From: Rhizobium sp. Q54
GTDB taxonomy: Bacteria; Pseudomonadota; Alphaproteobacteria; Rhizobiales; Beijerinckiaceae
Reading direction: 5' to 3'
NCBI GenBank assembly: GCA_945903655.1
Contig: CAMDOY010000147.1
Location: 1-8,396 of the forward strand
DNA: 8,396 nucleotides
The notes under the pieces are model-generated. The model was not told the DNA's origin, searched no databases, and worked only from the letters and a program-made list of their open reading frames with translations. The position numbers and the translations under genes are program-made. Positions 5,907-8,396 of this stretch are shown piece by piece; position 1 is the stretch's first letter; every line of letters begins with the position of its first letter.

Positions 5907-8396
5907 TCAGGACGCCAAAGGCGCCATTTCCGCTAGAAGCACTTTTGTCATGTCGTCAAAAACGCTGGACCAATCACCTCTGGACCTCTGGCGGAACAGA
6001 CGGACCGTCGGATACCAAGGGCTATCTTCACGATCAAGCATCCATCGCCAGTCCGGCACATGTTTCAAGGCGACCCAGGTCCTGATCCCCAGCGCGCCTG
6101 CAAGATGCGCCACCGCCGTATCCGACGTGATCACGAGATCACAGCACTTCATCACCGCGGCCGTATCCAGAAAGGCATCAGCCCCCCCGTCAAAGTCCGC
6201 ACCGAGGGTCTCCACGACCATTCCATCCGGCAGATCAGCCAATTGCGCCTCGCCATCCCCCCGATGAAGGCTGACAAGACGCACCCCCTCGATTTTCGAG
6301 AGTCCCTCGAACAGGCTCAAGGGAAAGGATCTGCCAAAATCGATTTTATTGCGGCTGCCTTGCCAGCAAATGCCGATCTTGAAGCCCTTAGATCCCAGGC
6401 GATCTCGCCAATGCCTGATGCGATCGGGTTGCGCGAAGAGATAAGGACAATCGCTCGGCACGCTCTCCAAAGTCGTTCGAAAGGCGAGCGGCAAACTCAT
6501 GAGCGGGACATGGTAATCAAAATCCAGATTTCTGTCATCGACATCAACGATCTCCATGTCATCGCTGACGGTAGAGACCAGGCGCCGTAATTTTTTATGT
6601 GGCGCAAACAAAACCTTGGCGCCAGCTTTTACAAGCATGGGAACATAGCGGCAAAACTGGATCGTATCCCCCAAACCCTGTTCATAATGGACCAGAATCG
6701 ACTTGCCCGAGATAGGCTCATCGCCAAGCCAGAGGGGCTGGGGAAAAGACCGGTTTCCATCGGGCTCCGCGCCTTTCTTCCGCCATTCATAAAGCGCCCA
6801 GCCAGAGGATAAACATCCATCTGTCAACTTGACGATTCCTTTATTCGCATAGGCGTCCGCGAAGTCGTCTTTCATGGAAATGGCCATGTCATAGGCCTTT
6901 ATGGCCTCATCAAGGCGCCTCAAATCCTTCAAGGCGACCCCACGGTTCAAATAAATTTCTTTATAATATGGATTGATTTCGAGGGCTTTATCATAGGCCT
7001 CCAGGGCCTCTTCAAGTTGATCGACATCCTTCAAGGCCAATCCACGATTCAAGCAAGCGTCAACGTAATCTGGCGAGAGGGCGATTGCTCTATCGAAACA
7101 AACAAGCGCCTCACGTGGTTGATTGTTGTTTTTCTGTACGCTTCCATAATTGACATAAGCGGTGGGGATGGCTGGACTGAGGGAAATGGCTCGCTGGTAA
7201 TACTCCATCGCCTCAGGCGAACGGCCGAGATCGGCGAGGGCGTTCGCCTTGTTGGACCAGGCTTCGGCAAATTCTGATTTCAGCACAATGGCCCTGTCAT
7301 AAAAAGTGAGCGCCACGTCAAGCGCGAACAGATCCTGAAACGCGACGCCGAGGTTCATGCAGGCCTCGGCATAGTCAGGCTTAATCATAATGGCGCGACG
7401 GTAAGACTCTATTGCTCTTTCGGGTCGCTTCATCGCCCTCAGGGCGACGCCTCGATTGATCCAAGCCTCTGCATAAAGAGGATTTACCAGAAGCGCCTTG
7501 TCATACCAGCTGATCGCCTCATCAAGCCGTCTGTTCGCTTGCAGGCAAGCGCCGAGACTAAAACAGGCTTCAGCGAGACCGGGCGCAGCGAGCAAGGCTC
7601 TTTCGCATGCCGAAATCGCCAGATCTGGTTGGCCTAGTTCACGCAAAAGATGTCCATAATTGAGCAGGGGCCCATGAAGATCCGGCCTGAGCGAAACAGC
7701 CTTTTCGTAAGAAGCCAGAGCTTCAGGAATTCTGTTCAAATTCTTGAAGCAATTTCCACGGTTCGTATAAGCCTCCGGGACGGTTGCTCTGAGCGCGATA
7801 GCGCTATCAAAGGATTCGATCGCCGCGCCAAATTGGCCAAGCGCCATAAGAGTGTTGCCGCGATTGAAGAAAGCTTCGAAATGGTTGGGGTTGAGAGATA
7901 GAACCTCGTTATAAGCGAAAACGGCCTCTTTGATCCGTCCGAGATCGCTAAGCGTCACCGCGTAGCGAAAAGTGGATTCTTCGATCTCGATTTTGCGAAT
8001 GATCGCCTGCCCATAGACATCCAATGCTTCTTGCAAGCGCAGCATCGCGCGCAGCGCATCGCCGCAACTCAAGTAAGCCGTTGCAAAATCAGGCCTGCAA
8101 GAAATCGTTTTTTGAAAGGATGCGACTGCGGCTTCCAATTGTTTCAAGTTCAGGAGCGCTTGACCGCGATTAAAATAGGCTTCGGCAAGATCAGGAACCA
8201 GCGATATGGCCATGTCATAGCATGCCACGGCCTCGGGCGAGCGGTTCATGTTTTGAAGGAACAGACCATAATTCGCGAGGATCGGCGGGTATGAAGGATT
8301 CAGCCGGATCGCCTCTTTGTAATACAGCTCCGCCTTTTCGAATTGCCGGTTCTGTTGGGCCAGAACGCCGGAATAGTGAAGCGCGTCAAAATGGTC
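5907..8396 (-). CDS. TPR protein with C-terminal GT-B (heptosyltransferase-like) domain, N-terminus cut off
   Basis: The frame is open to the right edge, so the true start lies outside; 829 residues are visible. An internal ATG at 8249 is not the start because a full TPR repeat and a half precede it in frame. Residues 1-510 are 15 consecutive 34-residue TPR units with the usual pattern (for example EAWINRGVALRAMKRPERAI), then a degenerate unit to about 542. Residues about 563-829 form a GT9/heptosyltransferase-like GT-B domain: HYEQGLGDTIQFCRY (570-584), IGICWQGSR (674-682), SDTAVAHLAGALG (758-770) and DWRWMLDREDSPWYP (782-796). Such proteins are often annotated as TPR proteins or glycosyltransferases; the TPR part likely binds a protein partner or acceptor. 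Whether the domain is catalytic is unknown. Base composition is much less GC-rich than at the left of the window. No signal peptide can be judged. Confidence 0.88.
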   Translation of the reverse strand, partial: DHFDALHYSGVLAQQNRQFEKAELYYKEAIRLNPSYPPILANYGLFLQNMNRSPEAVACYDMAISLVPDLAEAYFNRGQALLNLKQLEAAVASFQKTISCRPDFATAYLSCGDALRAMLRLQEALDVYGQAIIRKIEIEESTFRYAVTLSDLGRIKEAVFAYNEVLSLNPNHFEAFFNRGNTLMALGQFGAAIESFDSAIALRATVPEAYTNRGNCFKNLNRIPEALASYEKAVSLRPDLHGPLLNYGHLLRELGQPDLAISACERALLAAPGLAEACFSLGACLQANRRLDEAISWYDKALLVNPLYAEAWINRGVALRAMKRPERAIESYRRAIMIKPDYAEACMNLGVAFQDLFALDVALTFYDRAIVLKSEFAEAWSNKANALADLGRSPEAMEYYQRAISLSPAIPTAYVNYGSVQKNNNQPREALVCFDRAIALSPDYVDACLNRGLALKDVDQLEEALEAYDKALEINPYYKEIYLNRGVALKDLRRLDEAIKAYDMAISMKDDFADAYANKGIVKLTDGCLSSGWALYEWRKKGAEPDGNRSFPQPLWLGDEPISGKSILVHYEQGLGDTIQFCRYVPMLVKAGAKVLFAPHKKLRRLVSTVSDDMEIVDVDDRNLDFDYHVPLMSLPLAFRTTLESVPSDCPYLFAQPDRIRHWRDRLGSKGFKIGICWQGSRNKIDFGRSFPLSLFEGLSKIEGVRLVSLHRGDGEAQLADLPDGMVVETLGADFDGGADAFLDTAAVMKCCDLVITSDTAVAHLAGALGIRTWVALKHVPDWRWMLDREDSPWYPTVRLFRQRSRGDWSSVFDDMTKVLLAEMAPLAS
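6867..8396 (-). repeat. Array of 15 TPR units (102-base coding period)
   Basis: The 5' part of the TPR gene consists of fifteen 34-codon units with no insertions, giving a strict 102-base period on the minus strand. At the DNA level the units are diverged, with recurring short blocks around the conserved EAY/EAW-NRG and EAI-YD/AI codons, so this is an old protein-level repeat rather than a recent tandem duplication. At least one further unit may continue past the window edge. Confidence 0.85.

Noticed and set aside
6867..8396. CRISPR or recent tandem DNA repeat in the periodic right-hand region
   Set aside because: The 102-base period matches 34-residue TPR units in one open frame, and the DNA units are diverged with no identical repeats or spacers.

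Overview
This 8.4 kb window looks like chromosomal DNA from a high-GC alphaproteobacterium, most likely of the Rhizobiales/Hyphomicrobiales. The main reasons are an L,D-transpeptidase-like DUF2778 protein ending in a GDSNGCVSF block, a TPR protein fused to a glycosyltransferase-like domain of a type common in that group, and GC-rich codon use at the left end. The assignment is from pattern memory only; no database search was possible.

Layout from left to right. Positions 1-862 (+) hold the C-terminal 286 residues of a flavin-containing (Baeyer-Villiger-type) monooxygenase cut by the window edge. Only 3 bases later, convergent on the minus strand, lies a complete SGNH/GDSL hydrolase (866-2125). 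A 289-base intergenic region follows, containing a clear rho-independent terminator (2346-2374) that sits just upstream of a short PhoH-family P-loop ATPase (2415-3179, +). After a 146-base AT-richer gap comes a membrane-anchored DUF2778 protein (about 3326-4444, +). Positions 4445-4656 are poorly coding and hold at best a minus-strand gene remnant. The right half is all minus strand: a two-gene operon of half-size CHR (chromate-family) transporters (5196-5777, then 4657-5199, overlapping by ATGA), and a very large TPR protein with a C-terminal GT-B/heptosyltransferase-like domain (5907 to beyond 8396), whose N-terminus lies outside the window.

The genes do not form one obvious pathway. The monooxygenase and the esterase-type hydrolase could act in sequence (ketone to ester to acid plus alcohol), but they are convergent and so not co-transcribed. 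The two CHR halves almost certainly act together as one transporter. The DUF2778 protein and the TPR-glycosyltransferase both suggest envelope functions but are separated and oppositely oriented. Base composition falls clearly from left (about 78% GC in a sampled monooxygenase stretch) to right (about 45% in a sampled stretch of the TPR gene), suggesting a mosaic region.

I see no rRNA, tRNA, CRISPR array, transposase, integrase or clear defence system. The most unusual features are the terminator with no room for a promoter between it and phoH, and a small dyad overlapping the ribosome binding site of the CHR operon. Both are modest, testable regulatory ideas rather than a new system.
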